From positions 1 to 7,987 of the forward strand of contig JBJSXI010000119.1 of assembly GCA_046086305.1 (NCBI GenBank): a stretch of DNA of 7,987 nt. Reading direction: 5' to 3'. A model generated the notes under the pieces. It had not been told where the DNA came from, ran no database searches, and was given only the letters and a program-made list of their open reading frames with translations. Positions within the stretch are counted from its first letter, which is position 1, and the number at the start of each line of letters is the position of its first letter. Position numbers and translations under genes: made by a program. The stretch comes from UBA668 sp046086305. GTDB lineage: Bacteria > Actinomycetota > Acidimicrobiia > Acidimicrobiales > Ilumatobacteraceae. Below are positions 1 through 5,017 of the stretch, in pieces.

Positions 1-522
1 CAGCAGCACCTCACGGTCGCACGACAACTCCTCGCGCCGACCGGTGTTGAAGAACTCGTGATACGTGGCCGAGGCGGGCATGAGCACCACACCCTCGGGT
101 CGCACGCACAGCGTCCACTCCTCGTAGCGCTCGACCAACAGATCCCAGCGCACCTGGATACCGCAGTCGCCGCGCACGACGGTGATGAACGTCTCCGTCG
201 GATAGTCGTGTCTCGCGCCGCCGAGCACATCGGTCGCCTCGAACCCTGAGGTCGCATGGCGCCACACACCGGGCGCGGGCAGCGACACGCCGAACGCGTC
301 GGCCGGTGCAGCCGTCGTGGGTGGGGGATCGGTGTTGTCCGCCGCCACGGCATCGTCGGCCAAGGTGGTCGACGCGCGATCGCGATATCGCTCGAGCGCG
401 GTCTCGTCGTCGATCGACGCGGAGGAATCGTTCGGCCACCAGCGCACGAGCAACACCGGCGCCACAACGACCAGCACGGCGACAACGCCGATCAGCCCGC
501 GACGCTGCGAGTGCCCCCTCAC
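1..522 (-). CDS. Membrane-anchored protein of unknown function (C-terminus beyond the left edge)
   Basis: The reading frame is open from a GTG at 522 to base 1 with no stop, giving 174 visible residues. The N-terminus is short and basic (H4, R7, R8), followed by a hydrophobic helix at about residues 10-26, then R27-W28-W29. This looks like a single membrane anchor or uncleaved signal with the rest outside the cytoplasm. Residues 55-75 are rich in Asp, Pro, Thr and Ala and look like a linker. The part after residue 77 looks folded and beta-rich, with many aromatic residues and three cysteines (C120, C139, C168) that could form a disulfide if exported. No lipobox cysteine follows the helix. I do not recognise the family. 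GTG 522 was chosen because the helix follows directly, an ATG 5 bp upstream in another frame stops at once, and a TANNNT box lies 7 bases before it. It starts 39 bp after the PPOX gene. Confidence 0.8.
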   Translation of the reverse strand, partial: MRGHSQRRGLIGVVAVLVVVAPVLLVRWWPNDSSASIDDETALERYRDRASTTLADDAVAADNTDPPPTTAAPADAFGVSLPAPGVWRHATSGFEATDVLGGARHDYPTETFITVVRGDCGIQVRWDLLVERYEEWTLCVRPEGVVLMPASATYHEFFNTGRREELSCDREVLL

Positions 523-529
523 CTCATCG

Positions 530-535
530 ACAGTA
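530..535 (-). promoter_or_regulatory. Candidate -10 box of a leaderless promoter for the left-edge gene
   Basis: Read on the minus strand the hexamer is TACTGT, which fits TANNNT. It lies 7 bases before the GTG start at 522. There is no Shine-Dalgarno sequence in between, so transcription would start at or next to the start codon. No convincing -35 box is visible. Confidence 0.45.
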
Positions 536-561
536 CTCGTCGGGCCCGAACGGGCCGACGC

Positions 562-945
562 TCACTTGTAGCGCTGGCGCTCCGGTGCGATGCGATAGAT
601 GACCCGCTGATTGGTCGGCCCGAACGTGTACGGGCCACCCGTGTACTTGCCGGCGAGCTTCTCGATGTGTGCGGCGGCTTCCTCGCCGACCACCTTGCCG
701 ATCACGCGGCCGCGCACCTCGGCATAGGCGTACGGGTTGTTGGCATCCCAGATCGCCACGGTGACACGCGGGTCGGTGTCCATCGCCTTGGCCTTCGCGC
801 GACCGAGGTCGGTGTTGATGAGCACACACTCGTCGTCGGCGTCGACCCACATGATGTGGGTCATCGGATGGCCACTCTTGGGGATGACCGTCAGGGCGGC
901 GAAGTTCTTGGCCTGGGCGAGATCACGGATATCAGGGTCGAGCAT
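562..945 (-). CDS. PPOX-class probable F420-dependent oxidoreductase
   Basis: This 127-residue protein has the size and layout of the small split-barrel flavin/F420-binding family related to pyridoxamine 5'-phosphate oxidase (the Rv1155-like group). The N-terminal helix (about residues 3-13) is followed by the strand pattern AALTVIPKSGHPMTHIMWVD, then the segment around residues 42-68 with NTDLGRAKAKAMDTDPRVTVAI, typical of the phosphate-binding region of the family. NNPYAYAEVRGRVIG follows in the second half of the barrel. The protein probably acts in the cytoplasm as a dimer that reduces an unknown substrate. F420 rather than FMN as cofactor is inferred from family resemblance. The ATG at 945 gives the canonical start. 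The gene lies 45 bp downstream of ribH but has its own candidate promoter, so it may be only partly linked to flavin control. Confidence 0.88.
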   Translation of the reverse strand: MLDPDIRDLAQAKNFAALTVIPKSGHPMTHIMWVDADDECVLINTDLGRAKAKAMDTDPRVTVAIWDANNPYAYAEVRGRVIGKVVGEEAAAHIEKLAGKYTGGPYTFGPTNQRVIYRIAPERQRYK

Positions 946-952
946 GCAACCG

Positions 953-958
953 ATCGTA
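953..958 (-). promoter_or_regulatory. Candidate -10 box of a leaderless promoter for the PPOX gene
   Basis: The minus-strand hexamer TACGAT fits TANNNT and sits 7 bases before the ATG at 945. No Shine-Dalgarno sequence is present in the intervening CGGTTGC. The stretch between ribH and this gene contains no T-tract terminator. Confidence 0.45.
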
Positions 959-990
959 GCGATCAGCCCGCCGGCCGGATGCGTCGACGA

Positions 991-1482
991 TCAGAGCTCG
1001 GCCGCCGCAGCCCGCCACGCGTTCAGTGTCTCCACCACCGCGAGTGCCGCCTCGGCGCCCTTGTTGCCGGCCGACCCACCTGCCCGGTCCATCGCCTGCT
1101 GCAGATTGTCGACCGTGATGATGCCGTTGCCCACCGGGGTGCGCGTGTCGGTCGCCACCCGCATCAGGCCCGCCGCACTCTGATCGGCAACGACCTCGAA
1201 GTGATACGTGTCGCCACGGATGACCGCACCGAGGGCGACGATCGCGTCGTAACGATCCGAGCCGGCCAACAGCGCGGCGGTCACCGGGATCTCCCACGCA
1301 CCCGGCACCCACACCGTGGTGATGTCCTTCGCCGCGACACCGCACTCGATCAACGTGTCGTACGCCGCGGTGTACAGCAGCGACACGACATCGTCGTTGA
1401 AGCGGGCCGCAACGATCGCGATCTCCATGTCCTTGCCGTCGTGATTCGGTGCCACCCGACCCGACGAGTGATTCCTGCTCAT
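991..1482 (-). CDS. ribH: 6,7-dimethyl-8-ribityllumazine synthase
   Basis: The enzyme condenses 5-amino-6-ribitylaminouracil with dihydroxybutanone phosphate to make the lumazine precursor of riboflavin. The 163-residue length is normal. Visible family motifs are RFN (27-29), the substrate loop PGAWEIP (60-66), GAVIRGDTYHFE (85-96) with the likely catalytic histidine H94, and GNKGAEAA (139-146) near the active site of the neighbouring subunit. The usual GVLT stretch reads NGIITVDN here, a mild variation. ATG 1482 is preferred over the in-frame GTG at 1491 for two reasons: AGGAG lies 8 bases before the ATG and overlaps the GTG, and the ATG overlaps the ribB stop as ATGA, the normal sign of translational coupling. 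It is the third gene after the FMN riboswitch. The product family forms icosahedral or pentameric assemblies. Confidence 0.97.
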   Translation of the reverse strand: MSRNHSSGRVAPNHDGKDMEIAIVAARFNDDVVSLLYTAAYDTLIECGVAAKDITTVWVPGAWEIPVTAALLAGSDRYDAIVALGAVIRGDTYHFEVVADQSAAGLMRVATDTRTPVGNGIITVDNLQQAMDRAGGSAGNKGAEAALAVVETLNAWRAAAAEL

Positions 1483-2141
1483 CGCACCCACTCCTGCGAA
1501 CGACGACCCGTGTCCACCACATCGCCGACACGACGACGGTACTCGGCGAGGTCCTCGATGCTGATCAACGGCAACCGATGCGCACGGGCGAACACCTGCA
1601 GCTCGGGCAGACGCATCATGTGCCCGTCGTCGAGTGTGAGCTCACACAGCACACCGGCCGGTGCGCGACCGGCGAGACGTGCCAGGTCGACCGACGCCTC
1701 GGTGTGCCCCGGCCGCTCGAGCACGCCACCGGCACGGGCGCGCAGCGGGAACACATGTCCGGGCCGGTTGAAGTCGGCCGGCTGGCTGGCGGGATCACCG
1801 AGCGCACGCAGGGTCGCAGCCCGATCGGCCGCCGAGATCCCCGTCGTCGTGCCGCAGGCCAGATCGACCGTCACGGTGAACGCGGTGCGGAACTGATCGG
1901 CGTTCTCGTCGGGCGGCACCATCAATGGCAATGCCAACTCATCGCACCGATGCCCCGGCAGCGCGGCGCACACCACCCCCGACGTGTAGCGCACGACGAA
2001 CGCGATCGACTCGGGTGTCGCCGCATCGGCCGCGAGGATGAGATCACCCTCGTTCTCGCGACGCTCGTCGTCGGCCACCACCACCATGCCGCCCGCGGCG
2101 ATCACCTCGAGCGCGTCCTCGATGCGATCGAACACACTCAC
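1479..2141 (-). CDS. ribB: 3,4-dihydroxy-2-butanone 4-phosphate synthase
   Basis: The enzyme converts ribulose 5-phosphate to dihydroxybutanone phosphate plus formate, which feeds RibH. The 220 residues cover one DHBP synthase domain. Motifs include DDERRENEGD (24-33) with the metal-binding acidic residue E29, TGISAADRAAT (100-110), RPGHVFPLRA (126-135), GHTEASVDL (145-153) with the metal-binding H146, and the acidic E167 in GVLCEL. The GTP cyclohydrolase II domain found in RibBA fusions is absent: the protein ends about 20 residues after the DLAEYRR segment. The GTG at 2141 is chosen because GGAGG lies 6 bases upstream and the start overlaps the ribE stop as GTGA. An in-frame GTG two codons later (2135) cannot be excluded. 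The open frame extends further upstream but only as antisense-like noise within ribE. Confidence 0.96.
   Translation of the reverse strand: MSVFDRIEDALEVIAAGGMVVVADDERRENEGDLILAADAATPESIAFVVRYTSGVVCAALPGHRCDELALPLMVPPDENADQFRTAFTVTVDLACGTTTGISAADRAATLRALGDPASQPADFNRPGHVFPLRARAGGVLERPGHTEASVDLARLAGRAPAGVLCELTLDDGHMMRLPELQVFARAHRLPLISIEDLAEYRRRVGDVVDTGRRSQEWVR
1491..1495 (-). promoter_or_regulatory. Ribosome binding site of ribH
   Basis: AGGAG on the minus strand, 8 bases before ATG 1482, inside the last codons of ribB. It decides the ribH start, because it would overlap the alternative GTG at 1491. Confidence 0.75.
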
Positions 2142-2725
2142 GACACACCTCCGGCATTCGGCAGGTGCGGCGCGAGCAGACGCTCGACGTACTTGGCCAT
2201 CACATCCACCTCGATGTTCACCAGATCGCCCGGACGCTTCGCCCCGAGGTTCGTCACCTCGGCCGTGTGCGGGATGATCGCCACGGTGAACCCGTCGTCG
2301 AGCGGTCGCACGACCGTGAGGCTCACCCCATCCACCGTCACCGACCCCTTCTCGACCACGTAGCGCATCAGGTGCGCGGGGATGCGCACACGCAGATCGG
2401 GCACCGGGTCGACCACCTCGCCGACACCGTCGACGTGACCCTGCACGAGATGTCCACCGAGCCGATCGGCCAGACGCACCGAACGCTCGAGGTTCACACG
2501 CGTCCCGGCGGCGATGCCGCGCAGGCTCGTGCGCACGAGCGTCTCCTCGCTCACGTCGGCCTCCCACCAGTCGTCACCCGAGGCGACGACCGTGAGACAG
2601 CACCCGTTCACGGCGATCGAATCACCGAGACCGACATCGTCGAGTACCTGACGCGCACCGATGCGCAGGCGCGACCCGTCGAAGCCCTCGACCGTGCCGA
2701 GTTCTTCGACGATGCCCGTGAACAT
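2138..2725 (-). CDS. ribE: Riboflavin synthase, alpha chain
   Basis: The enzyme dismutates two lumazine molecules to riboflavin and the ribitylaminouracil that RibH reuses. The 195-residue length and the two tandem lumazine-binding domains are typical. The first domain begins MFTGIVEELG and carries VNGCCLTV (39-46). The stretch LERSVRLADRLGGHLVQGHVDG (79-100) ends it; the second domain carries VDGVSLTV (131-138) and IPHTAEVTNLG (151-161). Asp replaces the usual Asn in the second VNG-type motif (D132). The ATG at 2725 gives the universal MFTGIVEE start of the family. The frame stays open upstream to 2821 but that part is riboswitch leader. There is no strong Shine-Dalgarno sequence before 2725. 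It is the first gene of the riboswitch-controlled cluster, and its stop overlaps the ribB start by 4 bp. Confidence 0.97.
   Translation of the reverse strand: MFTGIVEELGTVEGFDGSRLRIGARQVLDDVGLGDSIAVNGCCLTVVASGDDWWEADVSEETLVRTSLRGIAAGTRVNLERSVRLADRLGGHLVQGHVDGVGEVVDPVPDLRVRIPAHLMRYVVEKGSVTVDGVSLTVVRPLDDGFTVAIIPHTAEVTNLGAKRPGDLVNIEVDVMAKYVERLLAPHLPNAGGVS
2148..2152 (-). promoter_or_regulatory. Ribosome binding site of ribB
   Basis: GGAGG on the minus strand, 6 bases before GTG 2141 and inside the 3' end of ribE. It supports GTG 2141 as the start. Confidence 0.75.
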
Positions 2726-2819
2726 TGCTGCCGTCCGTTCGCTGTGCGCGGGGCAGGAACAGGGCACCGCACGCCACACGGCATGCGCAGCACACGGCCG
2801 CGCCCGAGTGGCGCTCGAC
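2726..2819 (-). promoter_or_regulatory. Leader between FMN riboswitch and ribE (expression platform)
   Basis: These 94 bases separate the riboswitch aptamer from the ribE ATG. I find no hairpin followed by a T-tract on the minus strand, so a classical terminator is not evident. The minus-strand GCAGG that closes the aptamer (2821-2825) is complementary to CCTGC at 2753-2757, which gives a possible alternative pairing when FMN is absent. Two copies of minus-strand GCCGTGTG lie at 2791-2798 and 2775-2782, 16 bp apart. Control of translation is therefore more likely than attenuation, but this is an inference. Confidence 0.5.
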
Positions 2820-2952
2820 ACCTGCTCCCATCCGGACTCTCACCGTCGGCCCCGGAGTTCCACCGGATCGGCCCCACCTCGCCGATCGCTCGGACGACAT
2901 GGGGTTCGCGGGCTTTCACCGCCGGTCGGGACTTTCACCCAACCCCGCAGGT
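2820..2952 (-). promoter_or_regulatory. FMN riboswitch (RFN element)
   Basis: The minus strand shows the conserved blocks of the RFN element in order: GGGTGAAAGTCCC, GACCGGCGGTGAAAGCCCGC, later GATCCGGTGGAACTCCGG, GGCCGACGGTGAGAGTCCGG and finally GGATGGGAG. The closing P1 stem is ACCTGC (2947-2952) with GCAGGT (2820-2825), which fixes the boundaries. The element binds FMN and lowers expression of the genes behind it. It sits directly upstream of ribE-ribB-ribH, the expected context. Between the blocks, the variable arm is about 35-40 bases long. Confidence 0.96.
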
Positions 2953-2970
2953 TCTCTGTTGTCGACGCGC

Positions 2971-2976
2971 ACGCTA
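2971..2976 (-). promoter_or_regulatory. Candidate -10 box of the riboflavin cluster
   Basis: Minus-strand TAGCGT fits TANNNT and would place the transcript start near 2963-2964, about 11 bases before the P1 stem of the riboswitch. That spacing is sensible for a riboswitch leader. No clear -35 box is visible; the -35 zone is occupied by the dyad at 2991-3005. Confidence 0.4.
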
Positions 2977-2990
2977 GCGGCACGATCGGC

Positions 2991-3005
2991 CCGACGCCGC
3001 GTCGG
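2991..3005. repeat. GC-rich dyad between EVE gene and riboflavin promoter
   Basis: CCGACGC and GCGTCGG are perfect 7-bp arms around one central base. The element starts 5 bp after the stop of the EVE gene and covers the -35 zone of the candidate riboflavin promoter. It could fold as a 6-bp hairpin with a 3-base loop, but no T-tract follows on the minus strand. Either a weak terminator for the glgA-EVE transcript or a protein-binding site is possible. Confidence 0.5.
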
Positions 3006-3009
3006 ACCC

Positions 3010-3474
3010 CTATCGACGGCCGGCGGGTGTGCCCCGGGCGACGATCGCCGCGAACTGGGCCTCGGTGAGCGGGATCACCGACAGCCGATTGCCGCGGGCG
3101 AGCAGCTGGCAGTCGGCCAACTCGGGCATCGTGCGCAACTCGTCGAGCGACACATAACGCAGCCGCTTCACCGGCGCCACCGTCACCCAGTCCCAGCGCG
3201 GCTCGGCCGGATCCGACCCGGGATCGAAGTACTTGCTGCGCCGGTCGAACTGGGTGGGATCGGGTTCGGCCTCACCCACGACCTTCATCACCCCGGCCGC
3301 CCCGGGCGGTGTGGCGTTCGAGTGGTAGAAGATCGCCAGATCGCCACGACGCATGTCGCGCAGGTAGTTGCGCGCCTGATAGTTGCGGATGCCGTCCCAG
3401 CCCTCGCGCTCGATGCGTACGAGATCGTCGTAGGAGAACGTCTCGGGCTCGCTCTTCATCAACCAGTGCGCCAC
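3010..3474 (-). CDS. EVE domain-containing protein
   Basis: This 154-residue protein is a single EVE domain (formerly DUF55), a PUA/YTH-like fold that in characterised relatives binds modified bases. The family signature is plain: WLMKSEP at residues 4-10, FSYDDL (13-18), WDGIRNYQARN (26-36), and GDLAIFYHSN (44-53), followed by GVMKVVGEAEPDPTQFD and the tail with LL.RGNRLSVIPLT. The domain is complete and no second domain is present. The start is GTG 3474, which gives the family-typical start two residues before the WLMKSEP block. The gene begins 11 bp after the glgA stop and is probably co-transcribed with it; a TANNNT hexamer, TAGGTT (3483-3488), 8 bases before the GTG could also give it its own start. 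The biological role in bacteria is unresolved. The location next to glycogen genes does not suggest a defence function here. Confidence 0.92.
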   Translation of the reverse strand: MAHWLMKSEPETFSYDDLVRIEREGWDGIRNYQARNYLRDMRRGDLAIFYHSNATPPGAAGVMKVVGEAEPDPTQFDRRSKYFDPGSDPAEPRWDWVTVAPVKRLRYVSLDELRTMPELADCQLLARGNRLSVIPLTEAQFAAIVARGTPAGRR

Positions 3475-3485
3475 GGGCGACGAAC

Positions 3486-4958
3486 CTACTGTGCGGCGCG
3501 CGGCGACGCCGTGACGATCCGCTCGTACAGCGCCATGTACTTCGCCGCCGCTGCGTCCCACCCGACATCGCGGCCCATCGCCCGCTTCTGCACGCGGCGC
3601 CACGCCGGCGGATCCCAGAACAGGTCGCACGCCCGACCGAGCGCCAACCCCAACTGCTCGGTGTCGACCGGCGTGAACTGGAACCCGGTCGCCACGCCGT
3701 CCTTCATCGCCGCCTCGTTCGCATCGATCACCGTGTCGGCGAGCCCGCCCACACGCGCCACCACCGGCAGCGTGCCGTAGCGCAGGCCGTACAGCTGGGT
3801 GAGGCCACACGGCTCGAACCGCGACGGGACGACGATCGCATCGGCACCCGCCTGCAACCGGTGCGACAACGCCTCGTCGTAGCCGATGCGCGTCACCACC
3901 TGGCCGGGATGCGCCTCGGCCAGTCGGCGCACCGCATCCTCGAGCTCGCGCTCACCCGTGCCGAGCACCGCGAACTGCGCGCCGCGCCACAGCACATGGG
4001 GGATTGCCTCGACCAACAGGTCGATGCCCTTCTGCGAGGTGAGACGACTCACCACACAGAACAGCGGTACCTCGGGTGCGACATGCAGACCGAGCTCGGC
4101 CTGCAGCGCGGCCTTGTTGGCGGCCTTCGCATCGAGCCGGCGCGTCGAATAGCGCACGTACGGCGCGACGAGGAACGCATCGGCCGCCGGATTCCACACC
4201 GTCGTGTCGATGCCGTTGACGATGCCGGTGAGCGACGACGACCGTTCGCGCAGCAGCCCGTCGAAACCCATGCCGTTCGCGACCGTGAGGATCTCCTGCG
4301 CGTAGGTGGGGCTGACGGTGCTGAGATGCGTGCACCACTTCACCCCCGCCTTCAGGAACGACAGCCGACCCCAGAACTCGATGCCGTCGTCGCCCATCGC
4401 AGCCGGCGGCAGATCGAGCGCAGCGCACGACGACGCGTCGAACACACCCTGAAACGCGAGGTTGTGGATCGTCAACAGCGACGGCGGCGCCGGGCGCGTG
4501 CCGTAGTGCAGGTACGCGGCGGTGAGCGCGGCTTGCCAGTCGTGCAGATGCACCACATCGGCCCGCCACCCGATGTCGATCTCGCCGGTCGCGATCGCCG
4601 CGGCCACCCACGACAGTGCACCGAAGCGCAGATCGTTGTCGGCCCAGTCGCGCCCGGCGCCGTCGACATACAGCCCGCCCGGACGATCGAACAGGTGCGG
4701 CAGATCGACGAGCACCACGCGCAGTCCATCGTCGGTGGTGCCGACGATCAGTGTGCCCTCACCGCCGAAGCGGCGCGGCAGGCGAGCCACGACTGCCGTG
4801 TCGTGCAGCAGTTCGAGCGTGCCCGGATAGCGGGGGAGCAGCACCCTCGCCTCGACCCCCTGCGCAGCGAGGGCGAGCGGCAACGCACCCACCACATCGG
4901 CGAGGCCACCGGTCTTGGCGAGCGGATAGCACTCGGAGGAGACGAAGAGCACGTTCAT
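3486..4958 (-). CDS. glgA: Glycogen synthase (GT5 family)
   Basis: The enzyme adds glucose from ADP-glucose to the growing alpha-1,4-glucan in the cytoplasm. The 490-residue length and motif order are those of the classical GT5 bacterial glycogen synthase. The N-terminal ADP-glucose loop is KTGGLADVVGALP (15-27). HDWQA (139-143) and TIHNLAFQG (163-171) follow, then GIVNGIDTTVWNP (245-257). The C-terminal Rossmann half has SRLTSQKG (304-311) with the lysine of the KTGG-like loop, PSRFEPCGLTQLYGLRYG (378-395) with E382, and GGLADTV (404-410). Start ATG 4958 gives the typical MNVLFVSSE beginning. It is divergent from glgC, which supplies its substrate, and leads into the EVE gene. The shorter actinobacterial GT4 enzyme GlgM has a different N-terminus and is ruled out by these motifs. 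Confidence 0.97.
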   Translation of the reverse strand: MNVLFVSSECYPLAKTGGLADVVGALPLALAAQGVEARVLLPRYPGTLELLHDTAVVARLPRRFGGEGTLIVGTTDDGLRVVLVDLPHLFDRPGGLYVDGAGRDWADNDLRFGALSWVAAAIATGEIDIGWRADVVHLHDWQAALTAAYLHYGTRPAPPSLLTIHNLAFQGVFDASSCAALDLPPAAMGDDGIEFWGRLSFLKAGVKWCTHLSTVSPTYAQEILTVANGMGFDGLLRERSSSLTGIVNGIDTTVWNPAADAFLVAPYVRYSTRRLDAKAANKAALQAELGLHVAPEVPLFCVVSRLTSQKGIDLLVEAIPHVLWRGAQFAVLGTGERELEDAVRRLAEAHPGQVVTRIGYDEALSHRLQAGADAIVVPSRFEPCGLTQLYGLRYGTLPVVARVGGLADTVIDANEAAMKDGVATGFQFTPVDTEQLGLALGRACDLFWDPPAWRRVQKRAMGRDVGWDAAAAKYMALYERIVTASPRAAQ

Positions 4959-4969
4959 CGGCAGCGACG

Positions 4970-4975
4970 ACGGTA
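4970..4975 (-). promoter_or_regulatory. Possible -10 box of glgA
   Basis: Minus-strand TACCGT fits TANNNT and lies 11 bases before ATG 4958, which would give a leader of only about 4-5 bases. No Shine-Dalgarno sequence is visible before the ATG. No good -35 box is seen. Confidence 0.3.
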
Positions 4976-4983
4976 ACCCACCG

Positions 4984-5005
4984 CCCCTTGCGAACGATGA
5001 AGGGG
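4984..5005. repeat. Inverted repeat between glgA and glgC
   Basis: CCCCTT (4984-4989) and AAGGGG (5000-5005) are perfect 6-bp arms with a 10-base spacer, so the arm centres are about 16 bp apart. The repeat abuts the candidate glgC -10 box and lies upstream of glgA, so a bound protein could affect both genes. Confidence 0.45.
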
Positions 5006-5011
5006 TACATT
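5006..5011 (+). promoter_or_regulatory. Candidate -10 box of a leaderless promoter for glgC
   Basis: TACATT fits TANNNT and lies 6 bases before GTG 5018. The purine-rich AAGGGG upstream is 12 bases from the GTG, too far for a good Shine-Dalgarno sequence. This supports GTG 5018 over ATG 4997. Confidence 0.45.
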
Positions 5012-5017
5012 CCGAGC

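Noticed and set aside
256..1896. Long plus-strand open frame of 546 codons
   Set aside because: It lies antisense to the left-edge gene, the PPOX gene, ribH and part of ribB. Its translation is low-complexity Arg/His-rich with no family motif, as expected opposite GC-rich genes.
1479..2141. RibBA fusion
   Set aside because: No GTP cyclohydrolase II domain or its cysteine cluster is present; the protein stops after the DHBP synthase domain.
1479..2567. RibB with a 142-residue N-terminal extension
   Set aside because: The extension is antisense-like Arg/Ala-rich sequence in a shifted frame over ribE. GTG 2141 has a ribosome binding site and couples to the ribE stop.
2726..2821. ribE start further upstream at 2821
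   Set aside because: The extra residues come from riboswitch leader and the family invariably begins MFTGIVEE.
3309..4976. Long plus-strand open frame of 555 codons
   Set aside because: It is antisense to glgA, whose motifs are unmistakable. The translation is Arg/Gln/His-rich and shows no domain.
4997..5017. ATG 4997 as the glgC start
   Set aside because: No Shine-Dalgarno sequence precedes it, it lies within the inverted repeat spacer, and it would lie upstream of the best -10 box. Not fully excluded.
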